Made by a program: the position numbers and the translations under genes. A DNA stretch of 64,000 bases from Hymenobacter sp. BT559 (GTDB lineage Bacteria > Bacteroidota > Bacteroidia > Cytophagales > Hymenobacteraceae): assembly GCF_017571525.1 (NCBI RefSeq), contig NZ_JAGETY010000001.1, positions 62,001-126,000 on the forward strand, written 5' to 3'. The notes beneath the pieces are model-generated. The model had not been told where the DNA came from and did not search any database. It saw only the letters and a list, made by a program, of their open reading frames with translations. The stretch's first letter is position 1; each line of letters starts with the position of its first letter. Positions 35,611-43,825 of this stretch are shown here, piece after piece.

Positions 35611-36369
35611 ATGAAACACCTGATACTTCTATCTACTTTATTAGGCTTGGCTGCAAGCGAAGCAGCTGCGCAACAAGCCATTCCGCCGCTAAAGAAGGAC
35701 TTTCTCGACTCGACGTGGCGCGTATTGCCTTCTGCCACTGGCGCTTTTTACCGCCGCGAAACTGAGTACACTGACAGCACGGCCGGCGTAGTGCGCGACT
35801 ATTTTATGAGCAACGGCCAGTTGCAAAGCCGCATAGAGATGGACAACATTCGCCGACAGCGCCACCACGGCGTAAGCGAATACTTCACTAAGGATGGCCA
35901 CTTAAAGACGCACGCCGAGTTTGACCACGGCCGACGTACCGGCGAGTTGGTGCTTTACTACCCTAGCGGGCAACTCAAGCGCCGCGAGCGCTACACCGAT
36001 GCATTGCACGGCACCGGCGAGTGCTTTGCGCCCGATGGCACGCCGGTGCCGTTTTTTGAATACGAGGTAACGCCCCGCTACTCGGAGGGCGATGGCGGCT
36101 TTGCGGCCTTGGTCGGGGCTATTGGCCGCAATTTTAATTACACGAAGGAGGCCCGGCGAGCGGGTATTCAGGGTCGTATGCTCGTGACGTTCAGTGTAAC
36201 GGCCCAGGGCTTGGTTGATGATGTAAAAATCATGCAGCCGCTGCACCCACTGGTCGATGCCGAGGCTATCAAGGCAGTGTACCGGCTCAAACGCTTTACG
36301 CCCGGCCTGCAAGACGGCAAGCCCGTGAAAGTGAGTTTCACCGCGCCCATTAACCTTAAGCTACAGTAG
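35611..36369 (+). CDS. MORN-repeat protein with C-terminal TonB domain
   Basis: This 252-residue protein has signal peptide MKHLILLSTLLGLAASEAAAQQ. A middle MORN/YwqK-like region (about 55-145) includes GVSEYFTKDGHLKTHAEFD, GELVLYYPSGQLKRRERY and GTGECFAPDGTPVPFFEYE. The TonB C-terminal domain (about 170-252) includes GRMLVTFSVTAQGLVDDVKI and DAEAIKAVYRLKRFTPGLQDG. Unlike classical TonB it has a cleavable signal rather than a membrane anchor and Pro-rich spacer, so it is likely a periplasmic or outer-membrane protein rather than an energy transducer. The start at 35611 is chosen because an in-frame ORF upstream runs through the terminator. Confidence 0.85.
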   Translation: MKHLILLSTLLGLAASEAAAQQAIPPLKKDFLDSTWRVLPSATGAFYRRETEYTDSTAGVVRDYFMSNGQLQSRIEMDNIRRQRHHGVSEYFTKDGHLKTHAEFDHGRRTGELVLYYPSGQLKRRERYTDALHGTGECFAPDGTPVPFFEYEVTPRYSEGDGGFAALVGAIGRNFNYTKEARRAGIQGRMLVTFSVTAQGLVDDVKIMQPLHPLVDAEAIKAVYRLKRFTPGLQDGKPVKVSFTAPINLKLQ

Positions 36370-36380
36370 GCTAGCCAGCG

Positions 36381-37274
36381 TTACTCCGCTAGCCGCTTCA
36401 ACTCCGCATACAACTCATTACCAGCCCAAAACAGCTGCGTGACCATGCCCACGTGCTTTTTGCCGGGCAAAATGGTGTACTTCGGCGCCTCGCCCAGCTG
36501 CGTGAGGCGCTGCCGAAATCTCTCGCTGCTTTCCTTGATGCTCGGGTAGGTATCGCCGCCAATGTAGATGCTCATGGGCGGTGCGCCGGCCCGCACATGG
36601 TAGAGCGCCGAGGCCTGCCGCCACACCGCCGGGTCTTTGCTGAAGGGCACGAGGTACTTCTCATCGCCCGCATATTGCATTTTGGTGAGGTAGTCGAGCA
36701 TGTCGAGGCCGGCCGGGTCGTCGAGTAGCACCGCGTGCACAGCCCTAGCCGGCAGGCCGTGGCGCGCCAGCAAGGTGTCGGAGCCAGTGGCCAGCAGCGC
36801 GGCTAGCCCCCCGCCTGCCGAGTGACCCATAAGCACGAGACGGCCAGGGTCGCCGCCGTACTCCGCGATGTGGGCTACCGTCCAGGCCAGGGCGCGGGCG
36901 CAGTCGTCGGCTTGCTGGGGCACCAGCACCTGCGGCGCCAGCCGGTAGCTGATGACCACGCCCACAAAGCCATTTTTAGCCAGCCGCCGGCCGATGGCTT
37001 TATACAGAATATCGTCTTTGCTGCCGCTGTTCCAGCTGCCGCCGTGGATGAACAGCACCACCGGGCGCGGGGCGGCCGCTTTGGCACGGGGCTGATAAAT
37101 ATCGAGGCGGTGCCGCTTGTTGTCAAAGTCGGGCGCCGAAGCGGCCACGTAGGGCACGTCGGCCACGCGGCGGCTAGCCTGGGCCACGGCCCATTCGTTG
37201 GCCAGCAGCACGGTGGCGGCGGCCAGCAGCAGCCCGAGCGGCGGCAGGGCCAGCCAGCGAAGAATACGCATCAT
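36381..37274 (-). CDS. Membrane-anchored or exported alpha/beta-hydrolase (BD-FAE esterase-like)
   Basis: This 297-residue protein has an N-terminal hydrophobic segment (WLALPPLGLLLAAATVLLAN) that could be a signal anchor or signal peptide. The hydrolase domain follows: KRHRLDIYQPRAK, VVLFIHGGSWNSGSKDD (oxyanion HGG), VGVVISYRLAP, nucleophile VLMGHSAGGGLAALLA (Ser), SIYIGGDTYPSIKES and GKKHVGMVTQLF (His). It belongs to the HSL/BD-FAE esterase group acting on acyl or feruloyl-type esters; the substrate is not known. It converges on the MORN/TonB gene with an 11-base gap and no terminator between them. Start 37274 or the adjacent ATG at 37271 are equally plausible. Confidence 0.85.
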   Translation of the reverse strand: MMRILRWLALPPLGLLLAAATVLLANEWAVAQASRRVADVPYVAASAPDFDNKRHRLDIYQPRAKAAAPRPVVLFIHGGSWNSGSKDDILYKAIGRRLAKNGFVGVVISYRLAPQVLVPQQADDCARALAWTVAHIAEYGGDPGRLVLMGHSAGGGLAALLATGSDTLLARHGLPARAVHAVLLDDPAGLDMLDYLTKMQYAGDEKYLVPFSKDPAVWRQASALYHVRAGAPPMSIYIGGDTYPSIKESSERFRQRLTQLGEAPKYTILPGKKHVGMVTQLFWAGNELYAELKRLAE

Positions 37275-37409
37275 AATGAGGAGCTTACGCAGCTGGCACT
37301 AGCCTCGGCCCGCTGTAGCGAGCTGATACTTAACGGCACGATAATGGGAGCTGTCGCGTTTTCTACGTAAATTACCCTAATCCGGCCCGCTTATGAGGCC
37401 CACTATCCT

Positions 37410-37745
37410 ATGCAACACTACACCGCCTCCCCGCAATCGTTTGTTACTACCGCCCGCACCCGCACCCACGAGCTGCAGCTCTGGACGCCCTGCTTCACGG
37501 CCGTGGCCGCCGGCACCAAGCCGTTCGATGTGCGCGAAAACGACCCCGATTTTCAGGTCGGCGACGCCTTGCTTATCCGAGAATACGACCCCGATACGAG
37601 TACCTACAGCGGCCGCACGCTGCTGCGCTGGGTCAGCTACGTAATGCCCGGTGGCGCTTTTGGCGTAGAAGAAGGCTGGTGCGTGCTGGGCCTCGGCAAC
37701 GTAGCGCCGCTGCCCGCTGGCATCACCGATACGCGCCTCTGGTAG
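37410..37745 (+). CDS. DUF3850 (ASCH/PUA-like) domain protein
   Basis: This 111-residue cytoplasmic protein matches DUF3850 closely: HELQLWTPCFTAVAAGTKPFDVREND, broken as HELQLWTPCF and GTKPFDVREND, then FQVGDALLIREYDPDTSTYS, RTLLRWVSYVMPGG and WCVLGLGNVAP. The domain is a PUA/ASCH-like beta-barrel that probably binds RNA or a modified nucleotide. Many copies occur in phages and mobile elements, but nothing mobile surrounds this one. A GC hairpin at 37781-37802 follows and may end the transcript. Confidence 0.88.
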   Translation: MQHYTASPQSFVTTARTRTHELQLWTPCFTAVAAGTKPFDVRENDPDFQVGDALLIREYDPDTSTYSGRTLLRWVSYVMPGGAFGVEEGWCVLGLGNVAPLPAGITDTRLW

Positions 37746-37780
37746 AGGCCGCTAGGCCCTGGGCGGGCGTCTAGCTTGCC

Positions 37781-37802
37781 GCCCCGGTATTTCAACCGGG
37801 GC
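37781..37802 (+). other. GC-rich hairpin after the DUF3850 gene
   Basis: GCCCCGG (37781-37787) pairs with CCGGGGC (37796-37802). The only T run (TTTTT, 37811-37815) is eight bases further on and also forms part of a -7 box, so terminator function is uncertain. Confidence 0.45.
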
Positions 37803-37808
37803 CTTGCG

Positions 37809-37816
37809 TATTTTTG
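37809..37816 (+). promoter_or_regulatory. -7 element (TATTTTTG) before the TPR gene
   Basis: TATTTTTG matches TAnnTTTG and lies 53 bases before the GTG start at 37870. No TTG is found at the expected -33 spacing, so support is partial. Confidence 0.45.
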
Positions 37817-37869
37817 CCATTCCCAGCGGGGATATTCTTTTTACTCCGGCTTCTTAATCTCCTATCTGC

Positions 37870-38613
37870 GTGTTTTTTCGGCTACCTCCCCGCGTGCAGC
37901 GGGGCGCGTTTCTTTTTCTGCTAGGGGCAGCGCTCGCGCTGCCTGCTCATGCCCAAAAAGGTAAAAAAGATAACAAGAACACCCCGCCCCCCAGTGGCCC
38001 GCAGCGCTTGCAGCCACTGTACGGCGGCCTCACGGCGGCTCAGGCACAGCAGGCCGTGGGGGCAAACGTGCTGGCCGATGTAGACCGCAGCTTTGCGTCG
38101 CGGCCCGAGGCCAGCAAGTTTTTCAGCAACAAGGGCTTTGAGTACCTGCAAGAAAATCAGCCCGATACGGCTATCGTGCGCTTCAACCTGGCCTGGGTGC
38201 TCGACCCCCAAAACCCCGACCCCTACCGGGGGCTAGCGGTGCTGCTGAGCCGCCGCCCCGATGCCTCGCCCGAGGCCGTTCAGGCGCTGGTGCTGCAGGG
38301 CCTGGCGGTGGCGCCCACCAACCCGCTGCTGCTCGTCGACGCCGCCAATACGGCTCTGGGCCGCTACGAGCTGAGCAAGAAGAAAAAAGAGCTGCAGCAA
38401 GCCAACGACTACGTGCAGCGCGCTTTGCTGGCCGACAGCACCAGCGCCAGCGCCTGGCAAACCCAGGCCCACATCCACTATTACCAAGAAAACTACGCCG
38501 AAGCCTGGAAGGATGTGCGCAAAGGTCAGAGCCTCAGCCTTGCTAGCCTCGACTTTCAGTTCCTGACTGAGCTCATGGCCAAGATGCCCGACCCGGAAGG
38601 GAAGTTTAAATAG
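37870..38613 (+). CDS. Exported TPR-like protein
   Basis: This 247-residue protein probably starts at GTG 37870 (protein MFFRLPPRVQRG). Its signal peptide is AFLFLLGAALALPAHAQ, followed by a charged Lys/Asn linker. From about residue 75 the sequence shows tetratricopeptide-like helices: SNKGFEYLQENQPDTAIVRFNLAWVLDP, cut at residues 85-112, then LVLQGLAVAPTNPLLLVDAAN and AWQTQAHIHYYQENYAEAWKD. It may scaffold periplasmic complexes; partner unknown. The gene has its own TAnnTTTG box and ends at a bidirectional palindrome shared with metF. Confidence 0.72.
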   Translation: MFFRLPPRVQRGAFLFLLGAALALPAHAQKGKKDNKNTPPPSGPQRLQPLYGGLTAAQAQQAVGANVLADVDRSFASRPEASKFFSNKGFEYLQENQPDTAIVRFNLAWVLDPQNPDPYRGLAVLLSRRPDASPEAVQALVLQGLAVAPTNPLLLVDAANTALGRYELSKKKKELQQANDYVQRALLADSTSASAWQTQAHIHYYQENYAEAWKDVRKGQSLSLASLDFQFLTELMAKMPDPEGKFK

Positions 38614-38642
38614 TGGTTAATTGACTGATGGTCAATTAACCA
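38614..38642. terminator. Bidirectional terminator between TPR gene and metF
   Basis: TGGTTAATTGAC (38614-38625) pairs perfectly with GTCAATTAACCA (38631-38642). It fills the whole space between the two convergent stop codons. The stem is AT-rich, so efficiency may be modest. Confidence 0.7.
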
Positions 38643-39620
38643 TTAAAATAGCCCGGCTGCCACGCGCCGTATTGCTTCGGCCTTGCCCATGCTGTAGTAG
38701 TGCAGGCAGGGCACGCCGTGGGCCATCAGCTCGCGGCTTTGATTGAGACACCATTCAATGCCGATTTCGCGGGCGGCGGCGTTGTCCTTGGCCTGGTGAA
38801 TGGCCTCGGCCAGCGCCTCGGGAATGCTGAGAAAGAAAGCCCGTGGCAGGCTGCTAAGCTGGCTCTTGGTAGTCAGGGGCTTAAGGCCCGGAATGATGGG
38901 CACCGTAATGCCGACCGCCCGGCAGCGCTTCTCAAACTTGAAAAACTCTTCGTTGTCGAAAAACATCTGGGTCACGATGTAGTCGGCACCGCGGTCGATT
39001 TTTTGCTTTAGAAAGCGGATATCGGAGCCATGATTGGGCGCCTCGAAGTGCTTTTCGGGATAGCCGGCCGTGCCGATACAGAAATCGGTGCAGAGCACGG
39101 GCTCAGCACCCTCGGGCTGGTACTGCTCGTCGTGGTCGTGGTAGCGGCCGTGGTTGAGCGAGTCAATCTGGCCGATAAGGTCGCAGGCGTAGGTGTGGCC
39201 ATCGGGGTGCGGCTGGAAATGGCCTTCGCTCTTGATGGGGTCGCCACGAAGGGCTAGCACGTTGTCGATGCCCAGAAAGTGCAAGTCAATCAGGGCGTTC
39301 TCGGTTTCTTCCTTGGCAAAGCCGCCGCAGATGAGGTGCGGCACGGTATCGACATCGAAGCGGTTTTTGATGGCCGCGCAAATGCCTACCGTGCCCGGCC
39401 GCTTGCGCACGGCCTTGCGCTGCAAGAGCCCGCCCGGCCGCTCACGCAGCACAAACTCCTCGCGGTGGTAGGTGACGTCGATAAATGGCGGCTTGAACTC
39501 CATCAGCGGCTCGATATTGGAGAATAGGCTATGGATATTCTCGCCCTTGCGCGGCGGTAGCACCTCGAAGGAAAAGAGGGTTTTGCCCTCGGCGCGGCGC
39601 AGATGTTCGGTTACTTTCAT
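38643..39620 (-). CDS. metF: Methylenetetrahydrofolate reductase
   Basis: This 325-residue TIM-barrel flavoenzyme of the MTHFR family (PF02219) has FSFEVLPPRKGENIHSLF at the N terminus, with the FEVxPP-type motif carrying the catalytic Glu. Further on are FIDVTYHREE, TVGICAAIKNRFDVD, NVLALRGDPIKSEG (folate/FAD region), GADYIVTQMFFDNEEFFKF and VPIIPGLKPLT. It reduces 5,10-methylene-THF to 5-methyl-THF, the methyl donor for MetH next door. It is downstream of metH on the same strand, separated by 166 bases that hold a REP-like palindrome (39676-39767). It probably falls under the metH SAM riboswitch if transcription reads through. Confidence 0.95.
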   Translation of the reverse strand: MKVTEHLRRAEGKTLFSFEVLPPRKGENIHSLFSNIEPLMEFKPPFIDVTYHREEFVLRERPGGLLQRKAVRKRPGTVGICAAIKNRFDVDTVPHLICGGFAKEETENALIDLHFLGIDNVLALRGDPIKSEGHFQPHPDGHTYACDLIGQIDSLNHGRYHDHDEQYQPEGAEPVLCTDFCIGTAGYPEKHFEAPNHGSDIRFLKQKIDRGADYIVTQMFFDNEEFFKFEKRCRAVGITVPIIPGLKPLTTKSQLSSLPRAFFLSIPEALAEAIHQAKDNAAAREIGIEWCLNQSRELMAHGVPCLHYYSMGKAEAIRRVAAGLF

Positions 39621-39675
39621 TTTTTCAGCTATTTGCTAGTAGCTGCTAGCTAGTAGCTTTTAAGACAAAAACCGG

Positions 39676-39767
39676 TTGTCATTGCGAGCAAAGCGAAGCA
39701 ATCGCCCCAGAACGAAGTTGTTCGGGTGTTGTGCAGATGCGATTGCCGCGCTGCGCTCGCAACGACA
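39676..39767. repeat. REP-like imperfect palindrome between metH and metF
   Basis: TGTCATTGCGAGCAAAGCGA and following bases (39676-39704) form an imperfect inverted repeat with GCGATTGCCGCGCTGCGCTC and following bases (39739-39767). The arm pattern CATTGCGAGC-AAGCGAAGCAATCGC is a dispersed palindromic repeat seen in many bacterial genomes. On the metF side, 39630-39660 contains further AGCTNNNAGCT-type words like those in the TldD/TldE cluster. Confidence 0.75.
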
Positions 39768-39786
39768 GATGAAATGGGTGACTGGG

Positions 39787-42700
39787 CTAGGCCGGGTCAT
39801 AGTTCAAATTGGGCATCAGCCAGCGCTCCAGCTCGGCCAGGGGCATGTGCTTGCGCTCGGCAATATCGGCCACCTGGTCGCGGCCTATCTTGCCCAGGCC
39901 GAAGTACCGGGCCGCCGGGTGCGCGTAGTAGAGGCCGCTCACGGCAGCGGTGGGGTACATGGCCAGGTTTTCGGTGAGCGTGATGCCGGTCTGCTTTTCA
40001 GCATCTAGCAGGCGGAAAAGCGTGACCTTTTCGGTGTGGTCGGGGCAGCCGGGGTAGCCCGGCGCCGGCCGGATGCCCCGGTATTGCTCCTTGATAAGCT
40101 CCTCGCCGCTTAAGTTTTCGTTGGGCGCGTAGCCCCAGAACTCCTCGCGCACGCGCTGGTGCAGGCGCTCGGCAAAGGCCTCGGCCAGGCGGTCGGCCAG
40201 CGCCTTTATCATGATGCTGGAGTAGTCGTCGTGGTCGGCTTCGTACTTCTCGATGAGCTTTTCGATGCCCAGCCCGGCCGTGACGGCAAAGCCACCGACG
40301 TAGTCGGCGCGGCCGCTGTCGCTAGGGGCCACGTAGTCGGAAAAGGCCACATTGGGCACGCCGGGGCCTTTTTCGCCCTGCTGGCGCAGCGTAAAGAAGG
40401 CATCGCGCACCTGCTGGCGGGTGTCGTCTTCGTAAATCTCGATGGTATCGTAGCCTTTCGTATTGGCCGGCCAGAAGCCCAGCACGGCCCTAGCGGTGAG
40501 GCTTTTATCGGCGATAACTTCGGCCAGCATTTTCTGCGCATCGTCGAAAAGCCTGCGGGCAGCTTCGCCCAGGTTCTCATCTTCCAGAATGCGCGGGTAG
40601 CGTCCCTTCAGCTCCCAGGTGTGGAAGAAGGGCGTCCAGTCGATATACTGGGCGAGTTCTTCCAGCGGGTAGTTATCGAGCACCTTGGTACCCAAGAAGC
40701 TAGGCTTGATGATGGGCGCGGTCTCCCAGTCGGCGTGGTAGCCGTTCTGGCGGGCCGCCTCGATAGGCAGGTAGCTTTTCTCGCGCTGGCGGCTGGCGTG
40801 GTCGTCGCGCAGGGCCGCGTATTCATCCTTAATAGTTTGGCTGTATGCCACTTTTCCCGAGCCGAGCAGGCTAGCCGCCACGCCCACCGAGCGCGACGCG
40901 TCATTGACATAAACCGCTGAGCCCGAGTAGGCCGGCGCGATTTTTACGGCCGTGTGCAGGCGCGAGGTAGTGGCCCCGCCAATGAGCAGCGGCACTTGCA
41001 GCTTGCGCCTTTCCATTTCGCGGGCCACGTACACCATCTCATCGAGCGAGGGCGTAATGAGGCCGCTGAGGCCGATGATGTCAGCGCCCTGTTTCTGGGC
41101 TTCGTCCAGGATGCGCTCCAGCGGCACCATCACGCCGAGGTCTACTATCTCGAAGTTATTGCAGGCCAGCACCACGCCCACGATGTTTTTGCCGATGTCG
41201 TGCACGTCGCCTTTCACGGTGGCCAGCAGTATTTTACCGGCCGTTTGGCGGGCGGCGCCGGCCTTCTCGGCTTCGAGATAGGGCTGCAGGTAGGCTACGG
41301 CCTTTTTCATGACCCTAGCCGACTTCACCACCTGGGGCAGGAACATTTTGCCGGCCCCGAAGAGGTCGCCCACTACGTTCATGCCGGCCATCAGGGGGCC
41401 CTCTATCACGTCGAGCGGGCGGGCCAGCTGCTGACGCACCTCCTCGGTGTCCTGGTCGATAAAGTCGGTGATGCCGCGCACCAGGGCGTGCTGCAGGCGC
41501 TCGGCTACGGGCAGCGAGCGCCAGGCATCGGTTACCACCTCCACTTTGCCCTTTTGCTTCACCGTTTCGGCAAATTCGATAAGGCGCTCGGTGGCGTCGG
41601 GACGGCGGTCGAGCAGCACGTCCTCACAGAGTTCGAGCAGGTCTTTGGGTACCTCGTCGTACACGGCCAGCTGGCCGGCATTCACAATGCCCATGTCGAG
41701 GCCCGCCGCAACGGCGTGGTACAGAAAGGCCGCGTGCATGGCCTCGCGCACCACGTCGTTGCCCCGAAACGAGAACGAAATGTTGCTGACGCCGCCGCTG
41801 GTGCGGGCGCCGGGCAAATTTTCCTTTATCCACTTCACTGCCGCGATGAAGTCGAGTGCGTAGCGGCGGTGCTCCTCCATGCCCGTGCCTACCGTCAGGA
41901 TGTTGGGGTCGAAGATGATATCTTCGGCTGGAAAGCCAACTTCTTCGGTCAGAATGCGGTAGCTGCGCTCGCAGATTTCGATGCGGCGCTCGTAGTTATC
42001 GGCCTGGCCATTTTCGTCGAAGGCCATCACCACCACGGCCGCACCGTATTGGCGCACCAGCCGGGCGTAGTGCTTGAAGCGCTCCTCGCCTTCTTTCAGC
42101 GAAATCGAGTTGACGATGCTCTTGCCTTGTGTGCACTTGAGGCCAGCCTCGATAACGCTCCACTTCGAAGAGTCTATCATGAGCGGCAGGCGCGCGATGT
42201 CGGGCTCCGAGGCAATGAGGTGCAGGAAGGTCGTCATCACGGCCTCCGAGTCGAGCATGCCCTCGTCCATGTTGATGTCGAGCACCTGCGCGCCGCCCTC
42301 CACCTGGGCGCGGGCCACCGCTAGGGCCGCCTCGTAGTCGCCCGAGCGAATAAGCCGCGCAAAGGCCCGTGAGCCGGTCACGTTGCACCGCTCGCCGATA
42401 TTGACGAACAGGCTGGCGGGCGTGATGTTGAACGGCTCCAGGCCCGCGAGGCTCAGCGACGAGTGCGGGTTCAGGGCCGCGGCATCGACGATGCCATCCA
42501 CGGCTACCTCGGCAGCTGCGGGCTCAATGGTACGCGCTGGGTACTTGTCAGCCAGCTTCTTGAGCTCGGCAATGTGCTGCGGCGTGGTGCCGCAGCAGCC
42601 GCCCACCACGTTGAGCAGGCCTTCTTTGAGGTAGTCTTCGACCACGCCGGCAAACTGCTGGGCGCTCTCGTCATAGCCGCCAAAGGCGTTGGGCAGGCCG

Positions 42701-43554
42701 GCGTTGGGGTAGGCTGACACGGGCACATCGGCGAGCCGGGCCAGCTCGCGCACGTAGGTTTTGAGCTGGTCGGCCCCTAGCGCGCAGTTGAGACCCACGC
42801 TTAGCAAGGGCAAGTGCTTGATGCTGTGCCAAAATGCCTCTACCGTCTGCCCGCTCAGGGTGCGGCCCGAGGCGTCGGTGATGGTGCCCGAAATCATAAC
42901 GGGAACCACCCGGCCGCCCTCGTTGAAGAACTGCTGCACCGCGAAGAGCGCGGCCTTGGCATTGAGGGTGTCGAAAATGGTTTCGATAAGCAGGGCATCG
43001 ACGCCGCCCTCCACGAGGCCGCGGGTTTGCTCCAGGTAGGCAGTGGCCAGCTCATCAAACGTCACGGCCCGGAAGCCGGGGCGGTTGACATCGGGCGAGA
43101 GTGAGGCGGTGCGGTTGGTGGGCCCAATGGCGCCGGCCACGAAGCGCGGCTGCGCCGGATTCTGGGCCGTGAACTCGTTGGCCACCTCGCGGGCTAGCCT
43201 GGCCGACTCATAGTTGAGCTCATACACCACGCTTTCCAGCCCGTAGTCGGCCTGCGCAATGGTGGTGCCCGAGAAGGTATTAGTCTCGACCATATCGGCC
43301 CCGGCCGCGAAATACTCGGCATGGATGGCCCGGATGATGTCGGGCCGCGTGAGGCTCAGCAGGTCGTTGTTGCCGCGCAGCGGGCGCGGGTGGTCAGCAA
43401 AGCGAGTGCCCCGAAAGTCTGCTTCCTCCAGCGGGTAGCGCTGAATCATGGTGCCCATGGCCCCGTCGAGGATGAGCAGGCGCTGGCGCAGCAGCGCAGG
43501 CAGGGGCGAAATACAGGCGGGGTCGGTGGCGACGGGCAAAGGGGCGGCGGACAT
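39787..43554 (-). CDS. metH: Cobalamin-dependent methionine synthase
   Basis: The 1255-residue protein is full-length MetH. The homocysteine domain (about 15-330) has the Zn-binding Cys residues in [10 protein letters not shown] (~257) and [10 protein letters not shown] (~320). The pterin domain (about 360-620) contains [16 protein letters not shown]. The B12 cap and binding domains (about 640-900) carry [16 protein letters not shown] with the cobalt-ligand His785. The C-terminal AdoMet reactivation domain (about 920-1250) has [15 protein letters not shown]. It methylates homocysteine using 5-methyl-THF. The start at 43554 is preferred because an in-frame start at 43656 would translate through the SAM riboswitch (43592-43738), and MSAAPLPV begins the normal family N terminus. 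Confidence 0.97.
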   Translation of the reverse strand: MSAAPLPVATDPACISPLPALLRQRLLILDGAMGTMIQRYPLEEADFRGTRFADHPRPLRGNNDLLSLTRPDIIRAIHAEYFAAGADMVETNTFSGTTIAQADYGLESVVYELNYESARLAREVANEFTAQNPAQPRFVAGAIGPTNRTASLSPDVNRPGFRAVTFDELATAYLEQTRGLVEGGVDALLIETIFDTLNAKAALFAVQQFFNEGGRVVPVMISGTITDASGRTLSGQTVEAFWHSIKHLPLLSVGLNCALGADQLKTYVRELARLADVPVSAYPNAGLPNAFGGYDESAQQFAGVVEDYLKEGLLNVVGGCCGTTPQHIAELKKLADKYPARTIEPAAAEVAVDGIVDAAALNPHSSLSLAGLEPFNITPASLFVNIGERCNVTGSRAFARLIRSGDYEAALAVARAQVEGGAQVLDINMDEGMLDSEAVMTTFLHLIASEPDIARLPLMIDSSKWSVIEAGLKCTQGKSIVNSISLKEGEERFKHYARLVRQYGAAVVVMAFDENGQADNYERRIEICERSYRILTEEVGFPAEDIIFDPNILTVGTGMEEHRRYALDFIAAVKWIKENLPGARTSGGVSNISFSFRGNDVVREAMHAAFLYHAVAAGLDMGIVNAGQLAVYDEVPKDLLELCEDVLLDRRPDATERLIEFAETVKQKGKVEVVTDAWRSLPVAERLQHALVRGITDFIDQDTEEVRQQLARPLDVIEGPLMAGMNVVGDLFGAGKMFLPQVVKSARVMKKAVAYLQPYLEAEKAGAARQTAGKILLATVKGDVHDIGKNIVGVVLACNNFEIVDLGVMVPLERILDEAQKQGADIIGLSGLITPSLDEMVYVAREMERRKLQVPLLIGGATTSRLHTAVKIAPAYSGSAVYVNDASRSVGVAASLLGSGKVAYSQTIKDEYAALRDDHASRQREKSYLPIEAARQNGYHADWETAPIIKPSFLGTKVLDNYPLEELAQYIDWTPFFHTWELKGRYPRILEDENLGEAARRLFDDAQKMLAEVIADKSLTARAVLGFWPANTKGYDTIEIYEDDTRQQVRDAFFTLRQQGEKGPGVPNVAFSDYVAPSDSGRADYVGGFAVTAGLGIEKLIEKYEADHDDYSSIMIKALADRLAEAFAERLHQRVREEFWGYAPNENLSGEELIKEQYRGIRPAPGYPGCPDHTEKVTLFRLLDAEKQTGITLTENLAMYPTAAVSGLYYAHPAARYFGLGKIGRDQVADIAERKHMPLAELERWLMPNLNYDPA

Positions 43555-43577
43555 ATCTAATCTGGTAGCAAAAGCAC

Positions 43578-43592
43578 GGAGCAAGTAGCTCC
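43578..43592 (-). promoter_or_regulatory. Candidate expression-platform hairpin of the metH riboswitch
   Basis: On the minus strand GGAGC-TACTT-GCTCC directly abuts the P1 3' strand and is followed by GTGCTTTTG. It could be a weak terminator, or could alternate with P1. It ends 23 bases before the ATG. Confidence 0.4.
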
Positions 43593-43738
43593 TATCCAGA
43601 AAGAAAGCCACGCCGGGCGGCGCGAGTTCCGGCTGATATCTTCTTCGACCTAACACAGTGGCCGAACAGGAGTTGGCACCTACTCGAGGTAGGTTGCCAA
43701 GACGTCATCGGGCCTGGTCCCTCGGTCTTTCTGGATAG
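43592..43738 (-). ncRNA. SAM-I (S-box) riboswitch upstream of metH
   Basis: Read on the minus strand, P1 is CTATCCAGAAAG (43738-43727) with CTTTCTGGATAG (43603-43592), 12 perfect pairs. P2a is AAGAC with GTCTT, a kink-turn-like CGA/GATGA lies inside, and P2b is GGG with CCC. The core motifs are CTTGGCAACC and GGTGCCAACTCC. The P2 loop CAGG can pair with CCTG in J3/4, the diagnostic pseudoknot. P3 is CCTAC with GTAGG. All features of canonical SAM-I are present. It lies directly upstream of metH and should repress it when S-adenosylmethionine is abundant (family knowledge). Confidence 0.93.
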
Positions 43739-43772
43739 CAGCAAGGGCGAAGATACAACGGCTAGGCCCAAA

Positions 43773-43804
43773 AAAAGCGCCTTCCCGGCGGGGAAGGCGC
43801 TTTT
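43773..43804 (-). terminator. Terminator of the GDSL/FadL operon
   Basis: AAAAGCGCCTTCCC and GGGAAGGCGCTTTT form a near-perfect hairpin 22 bases past the GDSL lipoprotein stop. On the minus strand it is followed by a T run (43767-43776 reads A on plus). It insulates the metH leader from upstream transcription. Confidence 0.88.
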
Positions 43805-43825
43805 CAGTAAAAACAGCTGGGCTGG

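Noticed and set aside
37410-37745. DUF3850 gene as evidence of a prophage
   Set aside because: DUF3850 is common in phages, but neighbours on both sides are ordinary chromosomal genes with the same composition, and no phage structural gene is present.
40954-42324. A 456-codon plus-strand open frame antisense to metH
   Set aside because: metH on the minus strand has full-length domain homology. High GC and wobble bias create long antisense frames, and this frame has no recognisable domain.
43555-43656. N-terminal extension of metH to 43656
   Set aside because: The extension would translate through the SAM-I riboswitch and is not part of the MetH family N terminus.
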